Assembly: GCA_963970005.1 (NCBI GenBank)
Contig: CAXAMN010000002.1
Location: 902,134 to 966,133 of the forward strand
DNA from: Durusdinium trenchii
Lineage: Eukaryota > Sar > Dinophyceae > Suessiales > Symbiodiniaceae
Direction: 5' to 3'
DNA: 64,000 nt
Shown: piece by piece, positions 24,090 to 33,755 of the stretch
How the letters are laid out: every line of letters begins with the position of its first letter
Position numbering within the stretch: the first letter of the stretch is position 1
Made by a program: the position numbers and the translations under genes
Notes under the pieces: model-generated
Told to the model about the DNA's origin: nothing
The model's database searches: none
Seen by the model: only the letters and a program-made list of their open reading frames with translations

Positions 24090-24182
24090 TAAGGAGCTAC
24101 TAGGAGCAAAGGGCATCGCTACTAGGAGCAAGAACGCTACTAGGGGCTCCTGGCATCGCTACTAGGAGCATTCTTACCAGTT
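24090..24182. repeat. CTACTAG-family dispersed repeat, cluster 7
   Basis: Tandem monomers GCTACTAGGAGCAAAGGGCA, TCGCTACTAGGAGCAAGAAC and GCTACTAGGGGCTCCTGGCA occur, one of the clearest examples of the family. Confidence 0.85.
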
Positions 24183-24295
24183 AATTAGATTTCGAATAGA
24201 ATTAAATGTCCATTTTAAAAAAATACTATTTCTTTTATATGAAGCCTCAAAACTCTGCAAAGTGACTCCCCGGCCGGTCGGCGCGAGTTTGCTTC

Positions 24296-24414
24296 AGCCA
24301 GTCCAAGGTGCCAGGTCCGAGCCGACCAAGGCCGTTAAGACAATCGCCAACATGTACGCGAAGAGCACCGCTGCTAGAAAGGTCCAAAGCATCGAGGGTA
24401 AAGCGTCAATGAAC
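24296..24414 (-). CDS. Voltage-gated cation channel, S5 exon
   Basis: A TAG acceptor (24415-24417) precedes one base completing a codon, then FIDALPSMLWTFLAAVLFAY and MLAIVLTALVG. This matches the S4-S5 linker plus S5 of voltage-gated channels (small-x-x-S-hhW, then a 20-residue hydrophobic helix). Phase joins perfectly to the S4 exon ending at 24705, giving RITQ-GFIDALPSML. The end is uncertain: either GTCGGC after TAL or a GC donor after APWTG. Confidence 0.65.
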
Positions 24415-24704
24415 CTAGCAATCAAAGTCTGATCGTTGAAAAGATCTTTGGAATAAAGAATATAATTACTGCTCAATCCGTGTGGAAAAGAAGCTCTCAA
24501 TCCTCTACATGTCCTTCCCACATTGATGCAGCTCTGAATAATCCCCAGGTCTTTCCTTTCGATAGCCTCCCTCATCACACAACGGAAAAAGGATGAAAAA
24601 GGGAATCACCTCAGTTGTCGCGTTTCGGATCGCAACAAATCCCCAGACATCCCGCCGGTTCCGTGCTGGTTCCCCCTCGATCCGCCCGTTCTTCCCAGGG
24701 CCAC

Positions 24705-24783
24705 CCTTGTGTGATCCGGAAGAGCCCGCGCACAACCTTCTCTCGCCGTATGGCCCGTGCAATGCGAAGAGAGCGGAAGACAC
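24705..24783 (-). CDS. Voltage-gated cation channel, S4 voltage-sensor exon
   Basis: This 79-nt exon has a CAG acceptor (24784-24786) and a GTGGCC donor (24699-24704). It reads VFRSLRIARAIRREKVVRGL, then FRITQ. Positive residues recur at roughly every third position (R-x-x-R-x-x-R-R-x-K-x-x-R-x-x-x-R) within a hydrophobic helix. That is the S4 voltage-sensor signature. Start and end phases match the proposed S3 and S5 exons. I consider this the strongest single piece of the channel gene. Confidence 0.7.
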
Positions 24784-25518
24784 CTGGAGTCCAACAGCAA
24801 ACAGGTTTCACATCGTTTCACTCTGCAACAAAGGAATCTTCTAGTAACTACAGCGCTATTAGGTTGAAGGCCATCGCTACTAGTAACAATAAAGCTTTGT
24901 AACTAGAAGCTTCCTTGGGAATCGTTTCACTGGGAATCGTTTAACCTGTAGTAACAAGAAGCTTTTTAGTATGTCTTTGAAGCTTCTTGGTAACTAGAAG
25001 CTTTCTAGGAACAATAAAGCTTCCTTGGGAATCGTTGCGGTTTTCCGGCCTTCCGAGTTTTCGACAAGTCTATCCTCGTCGGGATCACGTCTGCCCCACT
25101 TCTTTTCAAGCGGAATGACTTCAACGGGACCATGGACGGGGGGGACCACGGACGAAGCAATGCCAGGTCACGCAGGGAGGCCGCCCATCTCAATCCGCTG
25201 CCATCAGTCTTTGCCAGACTTACGACCTTCAGCCGCTTCTTTGATTCTTTCATGGACTAAGTGCAAAACTCAGACCACTTTCAGGAACTTCAAAAAATCC
25301 ATGCTTCAACTGAAACCTCACTCAACATTGCAATCGACCCCCACAAACTTGGAACAATTTTGGAGGCTTGAGGCCAAGACTAAACCTCGAAGTACCCACA
25401 GAAACTCTCTCGCTGACAAAGATGATGCAAAAATGCACAAGATTTGGGGTGCTGCATGGCTCATCCAAAGCCAAACTTGAATTTGCCATGCAAGAACCTG
25501 AAAAGGTCTCAGAATGAC
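24784..25518 (-). other. Presumed S3-S4 intron with repeat cluster
   Basis: This holds CTACTAG-family cluster 8 (24838-25025). Frames at 25025-25253 are open on both strands (minus: LKSFRLKRSGADVIPTRIDL) and might be an additional exon, but phase already works without it. Confidence 0.35.
24838..25025. repeat. CTACTAG-family dispersed repeat, cluster 8
   Basis: Diverged monomers: GCCATCGCTACTAGTAACAA, TAACTAGAAGCTTCCTTGGG and two copies of CTTCCTTGGGAATCGTT. Confidence 0.75.
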
Positions 25519-25603
25519 CAGTGGTCTGCCAAGGTTCGAGGTCTGCCACACTGAACACGACCAAGCAATAGTCGAAGACGTTCCAAGGGTCCACGAAGTA
25601 TTC
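25519..25603 (-). CDS. Voltage-gated cation channel, S3 exon
   Basis: The frame reads EYFVDPWNVFDYCLVVFSVA, then DLEPWQTT plus one base at a GTCATT donor (25513-25518). YF-x-D-x-WN-x-FD is the conserved S2-S3 turn of voltage-gated Na/Ca/K channels, and the following helix ends in the S3 aspartate (SVAD). It begins after GAG (25604-25606), in phase with the S2 exon across a 104-nt intron that has a GC donor. The S3-S4 linker would be very short. Confidence 0.65.
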
Positions 25604-25707
25604 CTCGGTTCGCATGGTTCGCTGAACTCGCGCTGTTCGCGTCCTCGTTTGCAAACACCGTCGCTGGTTCGCTGTCCACCGACGTCTGATTGATCCAGAC
25701 CAGATGC

Positions 25708-25809
25708 CCAGTTGAGCTGATTGATCCTCAGCAACATTTCCACAAAGAAGAAGGTTGTGAAAAGGACCTCGCAGATGAACCAAGGAAGACGATCCGCCAA
25801 CCTCAGCAA
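25708..25809 (-). CDS. Voltage-gated cation channel, S2 exon
   Basis: The frame reads LLRLADRLPWFICEVLFTTF, then FFVEMLLRINQLNW, the S2 pattern with an intramembrane glutamate and a terminal E-x-x-x-[RK]. It ends in phase 0 at a GC donor (GCATCT, 25702-25707), joining LNW to EYFVDPWN. It starts after AG at 25810-25811, in phase with S1. Confidence 0.65.
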
Positions 25810-26278
25810 CTCTTAGCTACTTCCTCGCAAGTCTAAACCTCCTAGACTCGAAGACACCTCATAGACTCGAAGACCTTTACATTGTCACGACACTCAATGT
25901 AGAAGAAACATGTTTGTATATAGGGCCTCCAACCTAATAGCAATGGCCTCCAACCTAATAGCGAGAGCGAAGGCCCAAAAACCTTTCAACGGTTTGCTGC
26001 AAAAACCCATGATGCCTTGAGTGAACTTCTGTAAATGCTGCTTGGCACTGCTTAGCCAAGCAAAAAAAAACAATGTGGCACCTTCTCCACCTCTGCAAGT
26101 GCATGTTCTCTAGATCCTCTAGGTGTCACGCTGGATGCCTCTTGAATAATCGCTTTCCAATCCTCAGAATCACACGGCTTGTCTGTAACTCTCCAGCAAG
26201 AGGGTCCATTCAACGTGCTTTCAATTCACTCTTGTTCCACCCTTGGTCTCTTCAACCAATGTCCGAAAGAATGGTGAC
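25810..26278 (-). other. Presumed S1-S2 intron with repeat
   Basis: This contains CTACTAG-family cluster 9 (25922-25968). No additional exon was recognised. Confidence 0.4.
25922..25968. repeat. CTACTAG-family dispersed repeat, cluster 9
   Basis: Two monomers of GGCCTCCAACCTAATAGC type, matching clusters 1 and 2. Confidence 0.75.
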
Positions 26279-26440
26279 CAAGCATCCAATCAGCACTGTG
26301 TTGGCCAGTGTGGCAAAGACCACCATAAAGTTGAAGAGCCAGCTGGACGCAAAATGCCTGCGCCTCACAGACAAGCCCTCGTTTTCCACAAGGTGTAGAC
26401 ACAGGTCGAGGATGGGTCGAGTCTGGTCGAGGTAGAGATC
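26279..26440 (-). CDS. Voltage-gated cation channel, S1 exon
   Basis: This 162-nt exon follows a CTGTAG acceptor (26441-26443). It reads DLYLDQTRPILDLCLHLVEN, then a basic segment (RRRHFASSW) and LFNFMVVFATLANTVLIGCL, ending at GTCACC (26273-26278). F-x-x-FM-x-x-x...LANTV-x-x-G is a typical S1. Together with the S2, S3, S4 and S5 exons it makes a phase-consistent voltage-sensor domain on the minus strand. Whether the gene has one or four repeats cannot be seen here. Confidence 0.65.
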
Positions 26441-27665
26441 CTACAGACAGAAGTTCGTTTCTAGCAAATCTAGCTATGCACTTTGTCTTAAGCTATATAC
26501 TGAATTTGGCCTCCGCCATGCTTCCCTCAGAAGCTAGCAGCTAGTGCTTGGAGGAGGGCCACATCTGGACAACCTATCAGCACGGGCACACTTACAATAG
26601 CCCTGTTGGCACCTTGCTTTTTTGTCTTCCAAAATCTCGACGTTCACATGCTCGAACGCGCTGATGAGCCTGGCTGGAAAGCAACTCTGAACAAGAGAGC
26701 ATCGGGCGCCGTGTTGTTGTTGGAGCCCTAATGTTTTTGTCGATTGGTGCCGACGGAAAGTCATGAGCGTCATTCCCAAACACATCGAGCTTACACCACG
26801 TATACCCCCGGACGGAAAAGCAAGTGAAGCCCGTGATCGCCCTCAAAACAAACCACGGTGAACGAGTCCAAGAACCACAGATCTCCAAGAGCTGAGCCCA
26901 AATAAAAGCATCATCAGCCTGTCTGATCGCTCACCCGGCGGTCTCCTGTCGAGACATGTGTGTGTGTCTTCCTCTGCTGTGTTTTTGAAAAAGCCTGTTG
27001 ATGCGAAAACAGGACACGGAGTAATCCTTTTCATGGTTTGCGAATCATGCGAAAAAGTATCGTCTGACACGGTGAGAGTGTTCAAACACTGAGTCTTCTC
27101 ACGGAGCGCCTTCCAATGTACCATTTGCACCTATCTAAACTCAGACATACCATTCTGCCATGGTGTCTGTGTCATATGTCTTGGGCAATTAGGGGCTGCA
27201 GCTTGCCAAACCCACAGAGCCAGCGGCGGCACTGAATGCATCCATCCCGAATCCCAAATTTGGCAGTGTGAACTGCTTGAAAGCCAGCAAAGACGTTTGC
27301 CAAATCATTTTTGGGACCCGCACAGAAAGCTTCACATGAGTCCTCCAATAATCGTTGGGCGTTCTTTCAAGTCTCAAAAGATATGGACACTTTGTACATT
27401 GACGATGATCTTTCCACCTTCCACCTCAGACCAAACTACATGACTACACCACTAAACACGCTGGCCAGCAGGCTGAAATACTGGCGGCCAAGAGGTGAAG
27501 AAGGGTAGAGCACCTCTAAGCACTTTAAAGCTCAAGGCCCAGCAGCCTAAAGCTGCGAAAATGGGCTCAATCACTGCTGCGGCACGGTCGACCTGATCAT
27601 AATTGCAAAGGGCTTTCGACTGATCTGTTCCCCCATTTCCATCGTCATTTCCTTGGAATTAGTAA
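26441..27665. other. No confident gene
   Basis: Upstream intron or intergenic DNA relative to the channel S1 exon. Open frames occur on both strands without splice support. Confidence 0.35.
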
Positions 27666-27865
27666 TTACCCTTGATGGTGCACTTTGCTTCTTGACACAG
27701 GCCTCGAAACCTCCAAGAACCGTTGAATGTCGCTATATCTTTCGGAACTGGTGTTCTGGACGTCAAGTGTGCCAATCTTCCCCTCCAACCATTGGGCTCC
27801 CGCACAACTCCTCAACCAAAGCTCGACGCCATGGCCTTGTTGAACGACCAAACCAGGTTCAGGTG
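27666..27865 (-). CDS. Possible upstream exon of channel gene
   Basis: The minus frame reads VELWLRSCAGAQWLEGKIGT, LDVQNTSSERYSDIQRFLEV and SRPVSRSKVHHQ, ending at a GGGTAATT donor near 27666-27671. It is on the same strand 1.2 kb upstream of S1 and could be part of the cytoplasmic N-terminus. The acceptor was not fixed and no domain is recognised. Confidence 0.4.
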
Positions 27866-28169
27866 ACCGAACCAAAGGATTGGGCCTCCAAAAGAGGCTT
27901 TCTTCTCCTTGAGAACATCATACTAAAAAACATCTCCTGCTGTGGCGTCCCTTCGGGTCCTTTTTGAAAGTTGTTTCATCTTTTCCCAGGCTTCATGAGC
28001 TGGGAGCAGTGCACAGTTCATTTGGGTGGGTTTGCAGACCTGCAAAAGGTTCACAGCGAATGGGGACGGTGCATCCCACAAAAAACCAAGGCTAGGGTTG
28101 GTGCGCTCCGATCTCCAAAGAATGTTCCGGTTCGAAGCAATCACTCTTGATTGGGTGCTTGCGAATTAT

Positions 28170-28348
28170 GCCGGGAACCTAAGTACTTGTATCGCAATCG
28201 TTCTGGTTTATGCTTTGCGAACTCTCCAAAATCTGCACGCGCCAAGATGCATTGTCGATGCGTCCCCGATGGAAACCAGGCTGGTCGGCGCAATCCAGGG
28301 TCGTCGCACCCCGCTTCTGGGTGCGGCCACGGATCCTGACCGCTGAGA
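28170..28348 (-). CDS. Possible exon after a strong acceptor
   Basis: A pyrimidine-rich acceptor (CTTTCTCTCTTGGATCTCAG, minus strand) precedes 28348. Two frames are open: one with APRSGVRRPWIAPTSLVSIG, the other with CILARADFGEFAKHKPERLR. The GC-rich patch stands out from its flanks. The frame is not decided and neither product is recognised. Confidence 0.35.
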
Positions 28349-28389
28349 TCCAAGAGAGAAAGGCCAGGGCATCTTTCTGTCAGCAGCAC

Positions 28390-29312
28390 TTCAACACAGA
28401 TTGTTCACAATGGTGCCCTAAACAATGTTACTGACATCGGGGCATGCAACCTGGCAGAGTTCAAGGCCTTTCGCAGAAGCTACTGTTGATAAAGGCTCAT
28501 CAAGCACCAACGTTTAAAGTGTTCGCTGCATGTTCTGTTTAAAGAATCTTCCTTGTTGGGCCTGGGTTGGGTGATAAAACTGTGAGGAACCCAAAGTGAA
28601 GTGAGTACACGTGCACCCAAAGCTGGTGGGCAAACCGGAAAACCTGTGACTGATGAAACACTGCCATCCATACATCCACTCTTCTTCCCCCCAAAACAAC
28701 AGCCGGTCTCGCATCTTCCATGCGAACAGGTCAGCACATCTCCGTCTTGCAGCCTTGGATGAGCACACAACGACACTGTTCAAGTTGGGCCTAGCGGCTA
28801 GCCATGATCCGACAAGGGTTGTTGTTGGAGCATAAATGTAGATTGGTCTTTCATTACGCATCAGGACAATCCCTGTGTATCCATGTACCCTTCCAACAAT
28901 ACACTCACTCATCGCTTGCACATGCCATTGAAGACTCTAATCTACGTTCTTCTCACTACCCATGGGCCTCCAAGCCTTTTGGCCAGTTGTGAAGCTCGCA
29001 CAACACCCTCAAGTAGCCCAGTCGCCCGACGATGTCAATGCCACCAACGGCGTTGGCATAAAGGCTAGATGTGATGTCCCACAGCCTGAAGCTAACCCTG
29101 ATCAAGTGTCGATGCAACCCGATATCCTAAGCAGCTGGCTTCCGCTGGTCGGAAATGGATTTCTAAACACACGCACCAGGTCTTTGTCCGATTCTGAATA
29201 CTGGACAATTATCTCAAAACCTCGACCCGTTCACCTCCAAGTACTGCAGGGGCTGAGAGATCTAGGAATCTATATAGTCTGCATTTGGTTCGTCTGGTGT
29301 TCAAAACAGACG
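28390..29312. other. No confident gene
   Basis: Open frames overlap on both strands (28480-29068) without splice or motif support. Confidence 0.3.
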
Positions 29313-29344
29313 CAATCTAACGTCAACATAGGATTAAGAAACCA

Positions 29345-29856
29345 CCCCCTATTAATCAATCCCAGCTCGACCCCCCCGAATATTAAACTAAGTTGATCTA
29401 TGGATTTCCCCTTGGCATCACCCTAATAATGTTTTTCCTGTGCAAAAACCTCCCCCTATTAATCAATCCCAGCTGCCCCAAAAAAAATAGAAATGTTGTT
29501 TACTATGTATTTATAGTTTTTTGTTTTACATTCTTTTGGCTAGTCTCCAATATACTTTATATGTATATATTAAAAAAAGAAAAGAACAACTTTTTTGCTA
29601 GTTTTCAATATCTTCATCTCCTCATCTTCCTGATTCTCACCACCACCTTTCCTCAGATCCTTTTGATGGCTTCTCCTCAGGTCTCATGCTACCAACCATC
29701 CCCCAAAACACCAAAAACTCTCTAGCAAAAGTCTTTCATGTTCCCTTATTAAAACTCTTTAAAATCTTAACTGTTTCAAGCTCAAAAAGGGTACCCCTCA
29801 CAGAGGCCTTACCCCCCCAATAGTAGGACCACCTCCCCCTATTAATCAATCCCAGC
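29345..29856. repeat. Three copies of a 23-bp word
   Basis: CCCCCTATTAATCAATCCCA followed by GCT occurs at about 29345, 29453 and 29834, each followed by a CCCC-rich segment. The last two share GCTGCCCCA then A-rich DNA. Confidence 0.85.
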
Positions 29857-29939
29857 TGCCCCAGAAAAAATATATTATACAGTGTATTTGTAACTCGTTA
29901 TTGTTTTCTTTTTTGCTAGTATTCAATATCTTCATCTCC

Positions 29940-30205
29940 TCATCCAACCCTTCCAACCCTTTCATCCCTTTCATCTCAATTCTTCCAAATACTAATTCCG
30001 TTTCATCTCAATTCTTCCAAATACTAAGTCCCTTTCTTTCATCTCAATTCTTCCAAATACGCATTCCCTTTCATCCCAACTCTTCCAAGTAGTAATTCCC
30101 TTTCATCTCAATTCCAAATACTAATTCCCTTTCAGCCCAATTCTTCCAAATACTAACTAATTCCCTGTCATTCCAATTCTTCCAAATCAAATTCCCTTTC
30201 ATCAT
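29940..30205. repeat. Minisatellite, unit about 31 bp
   Basis: Seven to eight imperfect tandem copies of TTTCATCTCAATTCTTCCAA followed by ATACTAATTCC. Copies differ by small indels. Confidence 0.85.
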
Positions 30206-30869
30206 CAGGTCATCAGCTGTATTAGGGGGATGTTATCTCTCAAACCTCCAATCTCAAACCTTGTTGACCTTGAAGGGGGGGGGGGCCGTTTATTAATCCT
30301 ACGTCGAGATTAAATCCAAAAGTCTGCAACCATACCAGGAATGGCTTAGAAGTAAATTCTTTGTGTGTCACAGTGTATAAATGTATACACTATATATATA
30401 TATACAACATATAGTGGGAAGGAGCTAAAGCCGTGTACGAACAAGTGCCGCATGTGCACAGCCGCAACAATAACCTTGCTGTTTAAGTCCCGGGATGGGC
30501 AGCACATATCCTTCAGGAGTTCTCGGCTGCTGGAGTACACCACCTCCCCAAACCTTCCAGCCTGGTTTTATTGCTCCAGTGGGGCCGCAGCGCGCAATGC
30601 CCGGCCAAGCCAAGCCCCTGCATATCGCCCATCAGCAGCATCCTCCATCAATGCAAACACGTCGCCACGTAGTTTATGTCTCATAATCACTCACCCTGCT
30701 CCAGATGGTCCCTAGCTTTTTGGCTTGAGTATTTCTTGTCATGAGTCCCAAGCACCACTGGTTTGCTCAAGAAACAAAATAGAAATGACACTGTACATCT
30801 ACAATGAAGTTCCTTTTGTTGCCACAGTTTCGGATGATGAACCCATCCACACTTTGATATATCCTGTTA

Positions 30870-31010
30870 CAAAGCCGTCGCTCTCGGGGTGCCAAGGTGC
30901 TGAAGGAGCTCCACCCGGGGCGCGGCCGTGAGCGCGAAGGTCTCCCCGGCCAATATCGCGCCGGCGCCGGAGCCCAGGAAAATCCTCGCGTGGCGACGGC
31001 CATTCGAACT
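30870..31010 (-). CDS. GC-rich exon-like patch
   Basis: A sharply CpG-rich patch in AT-richer surroundings. One minus frame reads RIFLGSGAGAILAGETFALT, then AAPRVELLQHLGTPRAT, with alanine/leucine texture typical of real protein. Other minus frames are also open, so frame and borders are not proven. Confidence 0.35.
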
Positions 31011-31278
31011 GGTTCTGTTTGGAAGATTGAAGTGTAACAGGTACTTGTCTAACAAGAACTATACAGGCTATTGGCATCTTTCTATTTCAAGAGCCGGAAG
31101 GTGAGAACCGACAGACCGAGTGAGGTTCATCACTTCAACAAGTAGCAGCTAGCAGTTGAAGAAGCAGATCAAAAAGCCTGCAGTTTTCAGCAACTAAACA
31201 TGAAGGTCTGACGGTTTGATGTCATTTGCAGTCTACGTTTGTCATCAAACCAGTCTCGACAGGAGGACGAAGCGTGGC

Positions 31279-31435
31279 TCATGCAATCTCGAATGATGCA
31301 GCATAAATCTCTCCGCCATGGCTCAAAGAGCCATCTTTCACGCGGTTGGTGAGCTTCTCGGTAAAGTCAGGCACCAGGACCTTGTAAACGTAACCTTGGT
31401 AAGCTGGCCCTGGCCGGCCGCAGCTCTTAGAATCT
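31279..31435 (-). CDS. Terminal exon, unidentified
   Basis: After an AG near 31436 the minus frame reads AYQGYVYKVLVPDFTEKLTN, then RVKDGSLSHGGEIYAASFEI, and ends with TGA at 31279-31281. The coherent sequence and the stop suggest a last exon. Minus-strand exons upstream (32995-33165, 33648, 36432-36498) may belong to the same gene. I do not recognise the protein. Confidence 0.45.
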
Positions 31436-32994
31436 TGAATTAAACCTGTGACTTGTCGTGTTCGGCAAGTCTCCAAGGCAGTTCATGAAGACACGGAGTG
31501 TCAGGAGAGATGACGCTGAATAATTTTGGCAGTTGTCAGGAGCTGTCTGAAACTGGTGCCTTTTGTGGTAGACCCATCTGTTTCCATCATGAAACGGTCA
31601 GATTCTGCTGGCACGACACCCAAAAAATCAACATTCCCGGAGTTCACCAGCAGCACGCTGGACTCCTCCAGAAGCTGCTCCAACCTCAATACGCAGGAAC
31701 CAAATGGCGAAGGAAGAATTCCTACAACCTTGTAAGGAAAATATCCTGTCGGGATCTCCCACAAATACCAGCAGTTGAGGTCCATTGACGGGAAGGTCTA
31801 CTCTGCAAAAAGTCTTGTGGCACACACCATCTGCATCTACAGACCTGTGGAATTTCGAAGCAGAACAAGGGCAGCTGTTTGCAGAACAAGCTGCTCCTGA
31901 AGGCACTCTGGATGCGCCAAAGAGCCCATCTGCACCTTACGTCAACCGAAAAAGCAGCTTGCAAGGCTTCCTACGATCAAAGATCAGTGCAAAGCAACCA
32001 TCCGGTCTTTGATATCAGAATTCCTGTTCACACCCGGAACCGGAAGCAAACAGAACGAGGCTGGGACTTCCTTGTATCCTCATTGAATCACAATCACTCG
32101 CCTGCCTATCCGGTCTAGGTGCTAGCTCCCCTCATCACTACCGGCCTTTGGCGCAATGCCTTGCGACTGCAGTTGGAACAGAGCCTGCCACTTGCAACAG
32201 AAACAACTATGCTGCACCCTGCAGTGTCAATGAAAATGAGCAAGTGCCGTGAACGAGTAGTCTCAGCCCCATAATATGTATCCATCGGACAATTTTGGGA
32301 GTGATGCGGCTGCTTAAAGCCTGCAAGCACAACAAAGTCGGCTCCAGCTTAAGGAATTTTGCATGTCTCAAGATGGACCCCCACAACTGCATGTTTATAA
32401 TCATCGCATTCTGTGCATTTCTGCTGCCAATCCGTCAATTTCAAGTTCTGATTCCCTCACTGACCTCTTCTTTTGCTCATCCATCCGCTCGCCTTCTTTT
32501 GCTCATCGGTCGCACAGCGATCGAAGGCAGAGGCCTCCGGTCGCCGGTGGGTGCCGGTCGTACGGAGCACGACGACTGGACGACGTGGCGCCGGGAGTGT
32601 CGGTTCAGCTTCCAAGTTGCGTGGCTGAAGACTTCAGCCGGAAATCCAGGAAGACCAAGCTTGCACTCAGTGCATTGGATCCTGAGTGACTTCCAGTGAA
32701 GATGGTACTTGTGAAAATCAGGTTTTGTGAACAGAAAGTCACTTTGCAGCATTGAGTTGCGCTCGTTCCATGGAAAATGGTAGCAAAAAGCACGGGAGCC
32801 AGCCTTGAGTACAGTATCATATCACGCAGTTCACCAGGATGCTTTGCTGCAGGTTTACATATATGTCTACATTATATAGAGCTTCGACAGAGGGTAGTGC
32901 CATGTACGTGCTGCTGAGCATCCACCCAGCATCCATACCCTCAAACCCACCTGTCGCTTCTCGCACAAGCTTCTGACTCGTCTTCAGACCTACA

Positions 32995-33165
32995 GTGGGT
33001 AGGCATGAGTCTCAAAGGGCCTGTTGTCCTGCCCTCAGAGTTTCTCCCATCAGAGGCGGCAAATGCAAGCAGTTTTGGGTTGATGGGGGGAGAGGCCTCT
33101 TTCAGGTTGGACAACGAAGAAACAGCTTCCACTTCGTTGCCGACAAACTTGTGATATCTTGCGGT
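32995..33165 (-). CDS. Unidentified exon
   Basis: The minus frame reads FVGNEVEAVSSLSNLKEASP, then PINPKLLAFAASDGRNSEGR and LRLMPTH, followed by a GTAGGT donor-like site near 33000. An AACCGCAAG acceptor-like site precedes it. The composition suits a cytoplasmic linker. No family recognised. Confidence 0.4.
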
Positions 33166-33499
33166 TGCAGTTATAAGTCTCCACAAACTTCACACACAAG
33201 ATCACGGTCGTTTTGGCCATGTTCTTGTGCCATGTTCTTGGCAGACCTGCCTGCGTTGAGGTAGTTCACTCCATCGGCTCTGGAAAAGGCAGGGTTCCTC
33301 TCATCCCAGAAGGCGGACGTGAGGAATGCCGCATCATCCAGCACCAGCACCTAGCAGCAGTTAGAAACCACATGCATGGACATGGGGTCTGTATTCTTCA
33401 CTGTGTTAAGACCTTCCTTTTGATTGATGATCCGGATCCATCACCTAGAGTGCCAGCTGAAGAGTAGTTCCCCATGTCTTTCACACATCGCTATGGCTC

Positions 33500-33648
33500 G
33501 CGCTGTTTTCCATCCGCATGTGTCGCACCGCGGATCGCTCTCTCTGCAACCGCGGATGGGCCACCAACCGGTGCCTTGGATCGATGCTGCTTGGATTGCA
33601 AGTCCAGCAAGGATTGGAAGGCGTCCTCTGACGATTCGGGCTGAACAT
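33500..33648 (-). CDS. Exon after strong polypyrimidine acceptor, frame undecided
   Basis: CCTTGCTTTTTTTTCCTCAG ends at 33649, a consensus acceptor on the minus strand. Downstream one frame reads DVQPESSEDAFQSLLDLQSK, then QHRSKAPVGGPSAVAERAIR, while another frame is also open. The GC-rich patch is probably coding. Its intron holds CTACTAG cluster 10 just upstream. Confidence 0.4.
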
Positions 33649-33687
33649 CTGAGGAAAAAAAAGCAAGGGATGGTAACTTCTTGGTTT

Positions 33688-33755
33688 TTTTTCTAGTAGC
33701 TTCTTGATACTGCTAGTAATGCCCTTGTTACTAGTAGCGATGCCCTTGTTCAATG
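33688..33755. repeat. CTACTAG-family dispersed repeat, cluster 10
   Basis: CTAGTAGCTTCTTGATACTG, CTAGTAATGCCCTTGTTACT and AGTAGCGATGCCCTTGTT in tandem, about 40 bp upstream of a strong minus-strand acceptor. Confidence 0.85.

Larger units (their letters stand above)
23058..24295 (-). other. Presumed channel intron with two repeat clusters
   Basis: This stretch lies between the S5 and pore exons. It contains CTACTAG-family clusters at 23800-23905 and 24090-24182 and a TA run at 23640-23655. No exon was recognised, although part of the S5-pore linker should lie here. Confidence 0.4.
29313..30312. mobile_element. Possible MITE-like non-autonomous element
   Basis: An AT-rich island of about 1 kb is bounded by diverged inverted ends. 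The left end reads AATCTAACGTCAACATAGGA then TTAAGAAACC (from 29313). The right end, reverse-complemented, reads AATCTCGACGTAGGATTAAT then AAACGGCC (30284-30312). Inside are three copies of CCCCCTATTAATCAATCCCA (29345, 29453 and 29834) and a minisatellite. No transposase frame is present. No clear target duplication was seen, so the element call is tentative. Confidence 0.4.
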
